A stretch of 64,000 nucleotides of DNA from Coprinellus micaceus (lineage: Eukaryota; Basidiomycota; Agaricomycetes; Agaricales; Psathyrellaceae), in assembly GCA_951394405.1 (NCBI GenBank), contig OX596335.1:620001-684000 (forward strand). The letters run 5' to 3'. Every line of letters starts with the position of its first letter. Position 1 is the stretch's first letter. The position numbers were made by a program, and so were the translations under genes. The notes under the pieces are model-generated. The model saw nothing but the letters and a program-made list of their open reading frames with translations, had not been told where the DNA came from and searched no databases. Shown one piece after another: positions 35,166 through 46,130 of this stretch.

Positions 35166-35725
35166 TCGATGATTCCCCAAGCCCCGAGTGATTTCAGTCA
35201 GCGAGATGTTCTATAGGAGACCTGAACAAGGGTTGCATATTTTATAGACACCGTGCTAGTACCAAATTAGTAGTAGACGAACGTTTACGCAAACCCCTGG
35301 GCAAGACCCTGCGAAGTCGTGGTGCATCCTTGGGAGGGATCGGGTTACCGTCTAAAATCGGGCGCTTAACTGAGCTATGGGACGGGCTCTTCCCTTTGCC
35401 TCGGTGGGGGCGGCGAGACACCCATAATCGTGGGCGCCTATCACTTTGTCACCGTGAGATAAGATAAGATAATTGTTAGATGCCGATGATGCCGCGATCT
35501 GCTCCAATTTCAACGCCTGCCACCGCCGCTTTGACCTCAACCACCTGGCACAAAACCACCACGATGATCTCACGAAATGGCCGACCCGCTCGATATTTCC
35601 TCAAGGAGTGGCTCTAAATAGGCTTTGCGTCCCCGTCCGTCGCCAATCCTTATGATGGACTTGGAACCAAGCATTTCTTTTTCTTGCTTCTTCTCGCCAA
35701 CCGACTGGAGCCATAGGACACGATC
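35166..35725. other. no gene recognised; tRNA-like fragment
   Basis: About 35350-35395 on the minus strand contains TAGCTCAGTTAAGCGC, resembling a tRNA D-arm and A box, but anticodon and T arms do not pair. From about 35.68 kb the sequence is shared with 42.85 kb. Confidence 0.3.
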
Positions 35726-35975
35726 ATGAAGTCTGACGAGGGAGTGCGCGATGCTCAAGAAGGAATCATGGAGAGGTTGCGCAATCCCAGGTGTGTGCCC
35801 TTGACCTGAATTCACCTCCCTTTCCAGGACCAGCAACCCCTCTTTGCCCAAGCACCTAGCGGAAGCGCTTCGAGCATCCGATGATTCCTTTTCTTTACTC
35901 AACCTTCGTGTCGACTCTACTTGCTTGACTTTGCTTCAGATTGCCTTCCGCGCTCCTTTAACTCGAACCGTATGA
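35726..35975 (+). CDS. possible small two-exon gene (70 aa), copy 1
   Basis: Exon 35726-35790 (MKSDEGVRDAQEGIMERLRN) and exon 35828-35975 join across a 37-nt GT-AG stretch to 70 aa, containing SNPSLPKHLAEALRASDD. The same structure, with the same splice sites, is at 42941. Between the two copies the reading frame is kept over about 45 residues despite base changes, which supports coding. The 37-nt intron is short and the family is unknown. The C-terminal part overlaps the repeated 5' sequence of family X, so it could be a chimaeric end. Confidence 0.35.
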
Positions 35976-36170
35976 AACGCCTAGGCCCCATCGTCACACC
36001 AAGAGCTCTTCACCAAATTCAAGAACCCTACCTCCGCCAATAAAATTCCGGACTGGCGCCTCTCTGCGACACTCTACTTTCACCTCGGCCTCGGCCTTTC
36101 CCCACCGTCCAACGATACTGACAAGAGCAACTGAGATAATTGAATCCTCCTTCCTCTCTCTGGCGACACC

Positions 36171-36640
36171 ATGTGCACCGTCCCGTCAAATCCCGACGTA
36201 TCAGGCATCGGCGTTCGCATTGCGAAATATCTCCAAGTCGCCGTTCTTGGGCTATAGTTTCATGGCATACTTCTCGTGGCGCAAACCCGTGTTCGAATTC
36301 GAGCTGGGTGTCGTGCCAGGGCAGTGCTTGGCGACCCTCGTCGCCGCTGTGCGTCATTTAAGCCACCACTCAAGGTCTATCGAGCTATCGTGTGGGGATT
36401 GCACTCAGTCTCGGTTTCCTCACCCCCGGGAACGTCGTCGCCTACACGGGTGATCCAGAGTCTCCGCGAGAGTAGGCGGACCATGTCCGCACAACAGGTT
36501 TGACTGGCACGTCTTTCCTGTGGGGCCAGGATTGATGACGACTGCCCATTGCTTTCCTCAAGTTCCAAGCGACGTCGAAAGTCGTCCGCCAGATGATGGG
36601 GATACCGACACCCCTGTCGCGCCCTCAATGTCCCTCCCCA
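36171..36640 (+). pseudogene. relic D of a membrane-ankyrin gene
   Basis: Begins like gene C (MCTVPSNPDVSGIGVRIAKY) but runs into a frameshift and stop after about 30 codons. Pieces of the rest of exon 1 follow in other frames, as does the start of exon 2 (codons for PSDVES, compare PSDIEG in C). Similarity then ends and no ankyrin part is present. Its upstream sequence comes from family X. Closest to gene C, hence a partial tandem copy. Confidence 0.75.
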
Positions 36641-37635
36641 AATCAGCCCACGCGCTATCCGACCTAGCCTTTCCGATAGAGCCTCCGAGTCCCAAGGAGC
36701 GACACAGCCTACTCCCAAAAACCTCAATCACACGTTCCCACCAGAACTTTCGCCAATCTCAGCTCCATCCAGATACTCTACCCCGATTCGTCCCCCTTAC
36801 TACTTGCCTAACATCTTCACCTTCCCTCTCCCCCGTCGATACCAAGCAAGCATGTCAGGAGTCCTTCAGCATGTGCAGCCCACGTCGGGGCCGCATTCAA
36901 TGGAGAACAGGTGGCGCCAGAGCAGGGACACCACCACCCGGGCCATTGAAATAGGAGCGGATCGTCAGCAGCGTGAAATAGAGCCCAAGGCATGGTCGTG
37001 GTGCCTGCCAGGTCAATGAGGTCGACTCGGAGTGTTTAAGGGACAGGGGGTTTTGCCCTAATGGTCAAAATTTCGAGGTGATGAGGTTAATTTATGGGAG
37101 ACTGTGGGGGTCCCGATCTTCGCTTCGAGGGCAAAGGGGGATCTGGGGATACACACCAGTGGATCACGCTTACGAGGAGTCCCGCGAACTGGCCTCTATG
37201 CGTTTGGGCTAATCTTGAGCGGTCACCAATATGGGGCCGACGTTCAATGTGTGAGTACGTACAAGGCTTATGTGATTTCGAGTGAAACCGTTAGGGGGCC
37301 AATACCGCGAGGGGACAGTTAGTTGGAAGGTCGGCGAGAGCAAATCTCCAGGTTTGAACCCAAACGTGCCCTCACCACGTGTGCCTGAGATGAAAAAGGA
37401 TATGAAGAGCATACTGTGAAACATATGGCAGGAACTAGCGCCGAAGGCTAACGCTTAGCGCCCAGCACTGGGACGCGGGAGGCCATGATCGCATCACGAC
37501 CCTGGTGTTCATTCCCACATCGAGTCTGATGTGAACTTGAGCCAGAACCACAACGACGAGTACGCCACTAACCACGATGAACGTGCTACTAACCAGCCTA
37601 GCTTGTTGCTGTGCCCAGCTCACACGACATCGACA
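36641..37635. other. no gene recognised
   Basis: Short frames only; no continuation of relic D beyond about 36.64 kb. Confidence 0.3.
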
Positions 37636-38285
37636 ATGCCTGCCAAGTTCAAGGAGGGGGTCGATCGGCGGCCTCTTCAAGACATATGGATGCTTTACGC
37701 CTCCTCTATCACGCGAACGGACATTGAAGGAATTGTGTGTACGCCCCTGTTTTTCATCTATTCACCTTGTCAGGGTGTCGGTTTCCAAAACCCAGGAGTT
37801 GGTGGGTTCACGTCGTCCTGAGTTCCAACAGTAATGGGTGGCGTCCGGAGTCTCTCTTGCCACAAATCCATCTCAACTTCCCACTGGCCTTCCTTTGTTC
37901 GACCTAAGCTTTCCGGGTTTCCTCTTCTTCTCCGCTGCCATGGCAGTGTCATGGAATCGTGGGGGGTGTTACTAACCCATCATTGTACCGCAGTATTCGC
38001 GATTAACGCTCGGGAACCTTCAGTTCGGAAGCCAGCAACGAGGGCAAGGGCTCTTGGCGGGTATCGCCCCTACATCCCAATCGTAGTGCTCAAGATTGGA
38101 AAACGGAAGACTTGGATCCGTGGGCTCTAAACGCAGACGGTATTTTCCGGTGGATATACCCCCCGGGATTCGCCATTCTAACGGGAAACGAACGGGTCAT
38201 CGTGCCAAAGGTCAATCATACGTACATACCTTGGTACGCCCCTCTCACCGTTCTCCTGAAACCATTTGGCTTACCCCTTACAGGT
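37636..38285 (+). other. coding-like segment of unknown family
   Basis: From ATG 37636 the frame reads MPAKFKEGVDRRPLQDIWML..., with plausible introns, GVGFQNPGVGG, and an exon with NGWRPESLLPQIHLNFPLAF. Further down 38.0-38.28 kb is open with DPWALNADGIFRWIYPPGF, VPKVNHTYIPWYAPL and LKPFGLPLT followed by a good donor. The IYPPG...VPK phrase resembles DFYIPPG...VPK at 31.37 kb, linking it loosely to family X. No complete gene model can be drawn. Confidence 0.3.
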
Positions 38286-38785
38286 AAGGCCCACTGTCTA
38301 CCATGTCGGGGTTGGGATTATGTCTTGTCCGAACTTATTATAGTCACCGCTTCACCTCGAGGACGAGGTCAGCTCGACGACTGTCAATGGGATACGCACT
38401 GAGAGAATCTGGGTTCTCGTGCGTCGGGAAAAGTCCGCAATCTCTCACTGGATGCCATCTGGAGGTTTTTTTCTGGGCACTTGATGTGATAGCCAGAGGA
38501 GGGTGTCGGCCCCGTTCCTCTACAGGGCCCTACTCGCTTCAAGGGTGCTGAACGCACGAGTCCCAGAAACTTCAGGATCTGCGATCTCTTGATCTACCAC
38601 TGTCCCCAGCAAGGGATCTGACCTCATGTCTACCAATCTGTGACGCTTCATTCCCCCGGAGCACCCGCTCAATATTAATGTGCTGACCGGCGAGCGTCTT
38701 ACCACCGTTTCATCAGCATGCGACCAGCATTGGGAAATCCAAGGAAGCGGCAAGGTTAGGGCGCAGTCAATACATATATACCACC
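38286..38785. other. upstream region of gene E
   Basis: No gene recognised; presumed promoter of gene E. Confidence 0.35.
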
Positions 38786-41573
38786 GTGGCCTCACCCTAC
38801 GACCTCATGTTGTTCCTTCTCTTCCTATACTCGGTGGGTGGCACCTTGTGCTTCATCCCATCGAATTCCGACATATCTGGCCCTGGTGTCCGCGCTGCCC
38901 TCTACGCTCAGAACATTCTGTGCTTCATACCCGCCGTTTGGGCCATCTGGGATGGCAAAGTTACCGACTATGAACTCGAATCGATGGAAACCCAGTCGAC
39001 GACCAACCTCATCCTCGCCTTCGCCATCCTCATCTCTTGCATCGTCCAGGCTCTCGCTAGCGGTCTCACCAACTTCCATGCCAGCATTGTGCTCAGCATG
39101 AGCTGGATGAACAACACGAACGCCTTCGTGTACTTCCTCCTCTACATCCAATACAAGAGTCAAGCCGGTGAAGAGCGTGTCGAGCCCAAGTGGACTGCAT
39201 GGTGGACGCACGTCGTACTCAAGCTTCGGTCCGCCTTGCACCTCCCGAAGGGTGAGAAACACACATAGCCTCGCCGACACCACCCGTGCTGACATTTCAC
39301 CTTCAAGCCATCATACTCGGTGGAGGTTCGAGCGCCGAGGAAGGCCAGGACAGCGAGAGCAATGCGCCGAAGCCAGAGATACCAGGTACGTCACCCCTTA
39401 TCCACCCCTTGCAGGCGTCGATCTGATGCACTTATATCGGACCTTCCAGCGCTGAGGGGCGGGGTCAAGGTAATATTCAGGCGCTTTGCTCTAGTCCTGG
39501 GATCTCTGCACCTGACCCTCATGGCCGCCCTCGGGATCTGGCTTTGGAGCAACCCTCGTCTGTTCGGCACCTCCGACTCGAGCTGCGCGGTTGACTACGC
39601 CCACGTAGCAGTCCTCGGTGCTCCGGTACCGTTCGGGTCGGCCGTGCTGCGCGTCTTTTCACTCGTTCTGTATAGTCTCTTCCTCGTACCGGGAGTGAAC
39701 CTCCTCCTTCCGATGGCAGTCTTTCTGGGGATTTACTTCTGGCACCACTCAAGACACAGAAAAATCGGACCAGCAACCGAGGAGCCTCCATCTCAAGATG
39801 TTCCTCCCGTTCCATCGTCGCTATTCTCACCGGCCTTGAAGATCCTCCGCAAGGGGTACGCCCGGTCGATGAAGTCGCCCATCTTCCCTGTTTGGATTGG
39901 CTTGAGCCTCCTCATTATCATCAACATCATCTTTATTGTGGACATCGAGCTCACCTTGGGTCGAAACCAGGCACTTCAGGACAAGGAGGAAGCGGAATGG
40001 GGATTTGGTCAAATCCTTGCGATGCTTCTCGTGTTCATGCCACTTCGAGATGTTGTCGAGATGATACTCGCTCGGAGACAGCGACGTCAGGAACTACAGA
40101 TTAAACGACAGAAGTTAGAGGCCGCTTGGACCGGGGCTATTCTCGAAGAGAACATGGAGAAGATCTTTGAGTTGATCGAGAAGGGGGCTGACCCTAATCG
40201 TAAAACTGCAGGTGAAATCAGGCTTACGTTCATCATCCCGCCCGCACCTTCCTGACACTTTTTACAGGTAGGTGGCCGAGTACTTTTTGATTCATGGCGT
40301 CCTGAGAAACCACGCCACTCTAGATCAACGGACGGCACTCGAAGTTGCGATTTGAGTAAAGAATAGGGATGCCATGGCTCGACTCATTCATGCCGGGGCA
40401 GACGCTCATGTTTTACTGCATGGTGGGAGTGGCTTTTAACGGAATCTAACAGAATGAATGTGTCGCTAACGCAAGCACCTATAGATGGTCGAACGACGGT
40501 GGAGGCAGTCGCTTTCAATGAGGACTGGGAATTGCTTGGTGTCCTAGGTGCTGATGTAGATATCAATGCTCGGAATCAAGGTCTGTCCTTTTGCTAAATC
40601 TGTTCTTCACTACTGAAACAAGATTGCATGGAACTAGATGGTCAGACTGCACTTGGGCTGGCCGTTCTTCTGGAAAAATGGAATGTCATCAAAGGCCTCG
40701 TCAAAGCTGGGGCGGATGCCAATCTTGCCAAGCATCCTGGTACGTTTGTCCATCTCTGTGTAGCCTTCTATTACCAACATAGTCCCAACGAGGAGACGGC
40801 CGGCCAGTACTCGAGGTAGCGACCGACAACGAAAGATGGGACATCGTCCAGTGCTTGGCTAACACGAACACTGACTTGGACGTTGCCTTCAAAGGTGTGT
40901 CTTATGATTGTAGATATCATATATAGGCCAATATCGGAGGGCTGAAGAATATCTGACCAGGTGAATGTGGATCGGCGCTTCAAGCAGCCTGTTACAACGG
41001 TTTACTCGACATCGTGAACGTCCTTCTTGCGAACAAGGCTGAGCCCAATCTGCAGGGTCGGTCAGCCCACAAATGTGCGAGTCATGTCTAACCTTGCACC
41101 TCAGGTGGAAAGTTTGGATCGGCGCTTCAAGCAGCCTGTGACAACGGTTCACTCGACATTGTGAACGTCCTCCTTGAGAACAAGGCTGACCCCAATCTGC
41201 ATGGTAAGTATCTGTGCTCCGCGAGGCTTCCGTCCCAGAGTCTTAGTGCCACCATTTTTCAGCTGGCAACTTCCGAACAATCCTTCATTCGGTCTGTCTA
41301 CAGCTGCGTGAAGACATTGCACAGACTCTTCTTGAAAACCATGCAGATCCCAATATTCGAGGTGAAGTGACCGACGTTCTGATATAGTTCAAGCGCGTTG
41401 ACATGGTCATCATTCTAGGTCCTGGCTCACCCACCCTTCTCCATGAAACCTTAGATGTGGCGGCGAGGGCAATGTGCACGAAGGAGACATACCCGGTGGA
41501 TCAACGCCTCGGTGCAATAGTTGCACTTCTTCGACAGCATGGGGCGATAGACGACGCCGGCCCAACCGCTTGA
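38786..41573 (+). CDS. membrane-ankyrin protein E, with a nonsense codon in one ankyrin exon
   Basis: Nearest relative of gene A, with the same ankyrin exon order and the same final exon (PGSPTLLHETLD...HGAIDDAG), but only two array-type ankyrin exons where A has 13. Exon 1 (38786-39251) has an extra hydrophobic start (MASPYDLMLFLLFLYSVGG) before the family motif FIPSNSDISGPGVR. Exon 2 is 39308-39385 and exon 3 39450-40211 (GIWLWSNPRLFG, SCAVDY, VDIELTLG, WGFGQIL). Exon 4 (from 40324) contains TGA at 40353-40355 where A has GGA. Exons 5-11 are open, including two array-type repeats near 40.97 and 41.11 kb. As ankyrin exons are phase 1 at both ends, leaving out exon 4 keeps the frame. Whether E is a fresh pseudogene or uses skipping cannot be decided here. 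Confidence 0.7.
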
Positions 41574-41989
41574 TACCAGGCCTACTTCGTTTTCTTTTCT
41601 GGGGGTCCAGCGATTTGCGCCAAATGCGACTAGGGCAGGCATTTAGGTTGGGCGGCTCATATTGCGCGTGGGGGCAGTCAATGTGTATTTTCTTGTCCAT
41701 AGATCTGGTTACAATGCTGCATCTTAGTGCTGGAAACCCGTGCGAGCACGCGTACCAGACGGTTCGGCGTAGCGGACTCGGACTTTGGGGTGTCCTTCCA
41801 TTTCCCGCGTCGGGAGGGAGATCCTGGTCCGTTTGAGTTGCAGGATATATGATGAAATACAGTCGGGTTATACTGCCACCTCTGCTTTGGGTAGCTCGAC
41901 ATTGACTTGCCGCCTTGTATGTACCTGCACGTAAAGCTGTACTAGTTCCTCAACACTCTCCGACAACAAAGGGCCGCAAAATGTAATTT

Positions 41990-42290
41990 CATGTACGACC
42001 GTTGCACTGTACCAATACCGGCATAGTCCCGAGGATCCCCCTCACATCCCCGCCGCGGCAGCGCCACATACACCGTCGCCCTCCCCACTCTCTCGCCTCT
42101 CCCAAGTTACGAGTTCACCCTCCGCGTTGGCGTGATGGAAACATCGCTGAGGTGGTGTCGACCTGACCGGCGAACGGTGCGACCCTTATGAACCTTATCA
42201 CTTCTAACATGTCATTGAATAGTTCAATGTCGGTGCGCACATGGACTCCGAGCGAACGGCGAGTCGACGAAGATGCCAATGATTTCCCTC
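41990..42290 (-). pseudogene. Trs33 relic, third copy
   Basis: On the minus strand ELFNDMLEVIRFIRVAPF and AGQVDTTSAM line up with Trs33 PFDDTLEVMKFVCKDVW and DKQVDNLRTN. Further down, in shifted frames, equivalents of SYLGRSEAV and of the YATLPAGIVRGIL region follow. Small deletions break the frame. It lies tail-to-tail with gene E, mirroring the Trs33 copy and gene A at the left end. Confidence 0.65.
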
Positions 42291-42940
42291 GGAGCGTTCT
42301 GAACAGGTAGGAATCATTCAAATTGCGTTCACCCAGAGGAGACTAATCTGTGACAAGGGTGCATATTTGGGACGAGAGAGCTGATACTGCAGAGCGATAA
42401 TGGTCGTGGTTGGGAGGGGCGCGCTCGATTGTTGGGTCCCTGGTGGGACCATCCACTTGATTCGAACACCTAGAATTCTAGAGATCGGAGGCGCAGAGCA
42501 CGAGCTATGGAATCTAGTCTTGTCAAAAGCTGTGGGAAAGGGGGGTGACTTGGTGACAGTACAAAGCGGAGAGAATGGCGGTCATGGCGTTGTCGGCGCT
42601 GGCGGGAAGAGCGAGCCGGGCGGGGCCGATAAGATAAGATCGTGGATGACACTTCGACTTGGCCCTTGTTTGGACCCAAACCAAGATGGTCGACTCCCGG
42701 CAACGCTCTCAAATCCAGCTGCGCTGTCTTCGCGTCATCCTCCTAGGCTCGTCCCTCGTTGATATTGCCATACCGGTGACCACCGACAAGGATTTTTATC
42801 AACGGTCGACCATGAAGCGACTGGAGCTCCTGAGCGCGGAGTGGGCGGGCGCTTCTTGCTTCTTCTCGCCAACCGACTGGAACGTGGTGCAGTGGGGGAT
42901 GGGCGGGAGCGCGAAGCGACTGGAGCCATAGGACGCGATC
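42291..42940. other. no gene recognised
   Basis: From about 42.85 kb the sequence matches 35.68 kb (CTTGCTTCTTCTCGCCAACC), the upstream part of the small gene that follows. Confidence 0.35.
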
Positions 42941-43169
42941 ATGAAGTCTGACGAGGGAGTGTGCTATGCTCACGAAGGAATCATGTTGAGGTTGCGCAAT
43001 CCCAGGTGTGTGCCCTTAACCTGAATTCACCTCCCTTGCCAGGACCAGCGACCCCTCTTTGCCCAAACACCTAGCGGAACCGCTTCGAGCTTCCGACACA
43101 ACTCTTTCCTTCAACCAAAGCGGGTTATCCATTTCCAAGTATCTACATCGGCTCTCCAACGCGACCTAG
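42941..43169 (+). CDS. possible small two-exon gene (63 aa), copy 2
   Basis: Exon 42941-43005 (MKSDEGVCYAHEGIMLRLRN) and exon 43043-43169 (SDPSLPKHLAEPLRASD...) with the same short intron as the copy at 35726. The C-terminus differs because the sequence after about 43.09 kb is not shared. Function unknown; coding status rests on the kept frame in two copies. Confidence 0.3.
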
Positions 43170-43439
43170 CAGGCTCTCTTTGGAGGTAGCCTTCCACTCA
43201 CCGCCGACCAACGGCTCACTGGCATGCCTCCCTGCTACATGGCTATACCCCGTCCGCTCGACCTCCGCCAAACATCGCTGTGCCTCGAATCGGCATCATC
43301 ACTCACGCCAAACTGCCGTGGCCCAATCCAAAGGCGGCCTGCTGTTCAGCCGTGCCTTCGCCATATTATTGGCATAGACGGATGTAATATTGTAGTTATT
43401 GTAACAGGGAGAGAAGGTATTGGGTAGCAGTAATAGAGA

Positions 43440-43690
43440 CAATCCTACGTGTTTCCGATCCATTGACGCGTACCCTCTCACAACACACGCCAGTAGCGTC
43501 GCACCTTTCACCGTCCCTCCCTTCCCAACGTACGAGTTCACATCACTCGCTGTATCGGTTTGAAGCGTGCACCACTCAGCTGGAATGGCACCTTCCAATT
43601 CGTTCGTAGGTTATCCACCTGCTTGGCGAACGGCGCGACGCATTCGAATTTCACATTTTTGGTCGTAGTGTGCATGAGGCTGGTGAGGCG
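43440..43690 (-). pseudogene. Trs33 relic, fourth copy
   Basis: Minus strand: VKFECVAPFAKQVDNLRTN, then FQLSGARFKPIQRV, an almost exact match to Trs33 (KQVDNLRTNRRGMFQLSDACFKPIQRV). A stop follows at once, and the next part (SYVGKGGTVKGA) is in another frame. The N-terminal half is missing. Confidence 0.75.
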
Positions 43691-45017
43691 AAAGCAGCGA
43701 GTACGAGTGGCATAGAGGCCGTTTCGGTGAGGAAGAGGTCGAATGCGCGGCCATCGACTAGTGTGAACGTTGCAACGGCGGTGGGAGCTAGTAGAGGGAG
43801 AGCGGGGTCATCGTTTCAGATAATGGTGTCGATCCTTTCTGAGCGCTGTTGATAGAGGGGAGCAATAATTGGTGCGGTCGACGATGAACCAAGTTGTTGG
43901 CAGGAAGCAAGGGCCAGATCAAGCTGGCCAGTTGCCTTGGAGATAAGATAAGATTCTCGATGACGCAGACACGGCCCAACAGTGATCATCTCGACTCCCT
44001 TTGAATGCACGTCCCTTCCCTCCTCATAGAAAAATGCGCGCCTCAGATTACCCTGTCGATGGGTGGCGGCTCTGGAAGTGTTAAGAGGTGCTTCAGTCTC
44101 TTATGCTTTGACGCCAACTACAATGACCTGGCCAAGTCGACCCCCGTTCGCACCATCGTTGGAGCTTCAGTAGCTCCCTTTTCCCACAGACGCAGCATAG
44201 CCGCTTGAGGAACGGGCAACATCTTCAAATTCGCACTCGTGGACTGTCGTGATAATCGACGACTGCAACCAACAAGTCTACGCCTCTCTACGACTCGTAT
44301 TGTCCCCAGCAGGCCCTCTTCTCTCTCCCCACTCGTCTCCAACCGAGAAACTCAAATGTACGCCCAGAGGTCGGTTGCTTCGTGGACGTTTCAAGGTGTT
44401 AAACCAATCGCTTACCTCCACTTCCTGGCCCCCTTTCAATTGCCTGCTTGTCGCTTCTAAAAGGCCCCCACGACCACCACGCAGCAGCCGGAGCCCGGAG
44501 GATGGGAGGATGGGCGAACCCACGAAACGAAGGGGGCATCGGGTAAGATACCCAATTTCGAATGTGCGTGTGCCCTTGTCATCTTCGGCGGAAGCTGAGT
44601 TCACCCCGCTTCAGGTCTTCTTTCTCATTGACAGTGGCATCACCTTGGCCTTTTCACCGGCATAGTCACCTACGAACGGGTAACACCTCAACGCGATCCA
44701 GGAATACCTCTCTTCCACTGCCCGCGTGGGTTCTTTGGTCAGCCATCGACTACACTCGACGCGTCGACTCCTCTCCACAACCCTTCCTGCTCTCATTGTT
44801 TCCCCAATTGGACCTAGTCGGCTTAGGGGATATCATCTCCGCTTGCCAACAACACCCGGCCCACTGGAATGCCTCCCACCGACCCAGTCAAGCCGTGCGA
44901 TCCACCCCTGTCATTCAATGCACCGACCCTCGACGACTTCACCTCCTCTGCCGTGGTCTCTCGGTCTTCAATTCCTCGCCCACACGGTCCGACCCACTGA
45001 CGGACGGCGCCTTCTCT
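43691..45017. other. mixed fragments; no gene recognised
   Basis: At about 44.03 kb the plus strand contains CAPQITLSMGGGSGSV, related to the minus-strand segment at 9.5 kb. Near 44.62 kb FFLIDSGITLAF could be a remnant of the DIELTL segment of the membrane-ankyrin genes, but this is too short to be sure. Confidence 0.3.
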
Positions 45018-45395
45018 CACTTGCCGATTGGAGCGTGTCGAAGGTGAAGACGGATGTGATACTAGACGTGTATAACGACACCCTACACAATGACCACACG
45101 GCTGTGAAGCGACTTGAGTCGTACTAGAGCTGTGTCATGGGATGGCGGAAGAAATTATCGAAGGACGCGCTGCAGAGGGCTGCCTAGGCCACGATCTAAG
45201 GGCTGGCGATGCTCAATGACAGATTGGAATGCCGCGAAGGAAAGGGTGGAGACGACAGTAGACTGAAAATGTGCGAGGTTATATGCGCGATGAGAGCGCG
45301 GATGAAGGTCACAAAGGTGGTGTTGAGGGTATCGCCAAACCTCAAGTGCGTAAAGTTGAGCTTCCTACAAAGAACCATCCCGCTGACTCCTCAAT
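45018..45395 (+). pseudogene. decayed copy of the 2-hydroxyacid dehydrogenase
   Basis: LADWSVSKVKTDVI...VYNDTLHNDH and KRLESY match the intact gene's LANWDAVKERVGAI, VYRDTLHDQD and ERLEPY, then a stop. After about 150 unrelated bases VICAMRARMKVTKVVL and SPNLK match ELICAMRERTKFTKGVL and LPNLK in a new frame. Similarity ends near the intron, so the whole NAD-binding and catalytic exon is missing. It stands upstream of gene F just as the intact gene stands upstream of gene B. Confidence 0.8.
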
Positions 45396-46130
45396 GAGCA
45401 GGTTGGGACCCGCGTCAGTCGTGCCCGTTGACTATTTAACCCGTTCCGCAAAGTCAATTCTCCTGCCTAACTAGTTCAGTGAAAGTCGAACGATGACTTC
45501 GTCCCACGTCGACCTCTTCACTCACTGTCAGGTGTTGTGATGGAAGAATGAGAATGAGAGTCCGAGTGGGCTGAGCGATGCCCGCTCCATCGAATCCGGC
45601 CCTATCAAGCTGCTCTATTCGCCAACCTGGCTTCTGCTCAGATCGCAGGTCCTCCCTCCTTTAGTTGCCTTCAGTTCCACTCCTTCAGCACCTGTTGGCT
45701 ATTTCGGACTTTGCACGCCCACACACACAAACACCCAGTCCAGCCAGTCGGGTGGACGAACAGGCCTACTCCTCCCGAAGTTCCTCCTCTTGCCCGTCTA
45801 TCTGTGGCCTTCCCCGGACCTCCTCTGCCTCGCAGGTTATAAGGCTGACCTCCAATGCATCGACTTCGGTGAGTAATACTCCCAACGTTTGTCGACGGCC
45901 ATGTACTCATTCTTAAATTCCGGTCCAGTTTACGTAGCCCCAATGTTTACAGCTTCTAATGAACAATTCATTGTCTCTGAGATCTCAGATAACACTCCCT
46001 TCACTTTCCCTCATCAGATGAAGAAGCGCCTACACGGCCAAAGGAAAAACAATGTGTCACGCATCGCCTTGGTACATATATCTTAGGTGTTACACACAAC
46101 AACCCTGTCACACACCCCTCACCCTCCGCG
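45396..46130. other. upstream region of gene F
   Basis: Presumed promoter and leader of gene F. No gene recognised. Confidence 0.4.

Noticed and set aside
35340..35400. tRNA gene on the minus strand (TAGCTCAGTTAAGCGC)
   Set aside because: D-arm-like sequence only; no paired anticodon stem, and no T-loop TTCGANTCC at the right distance.
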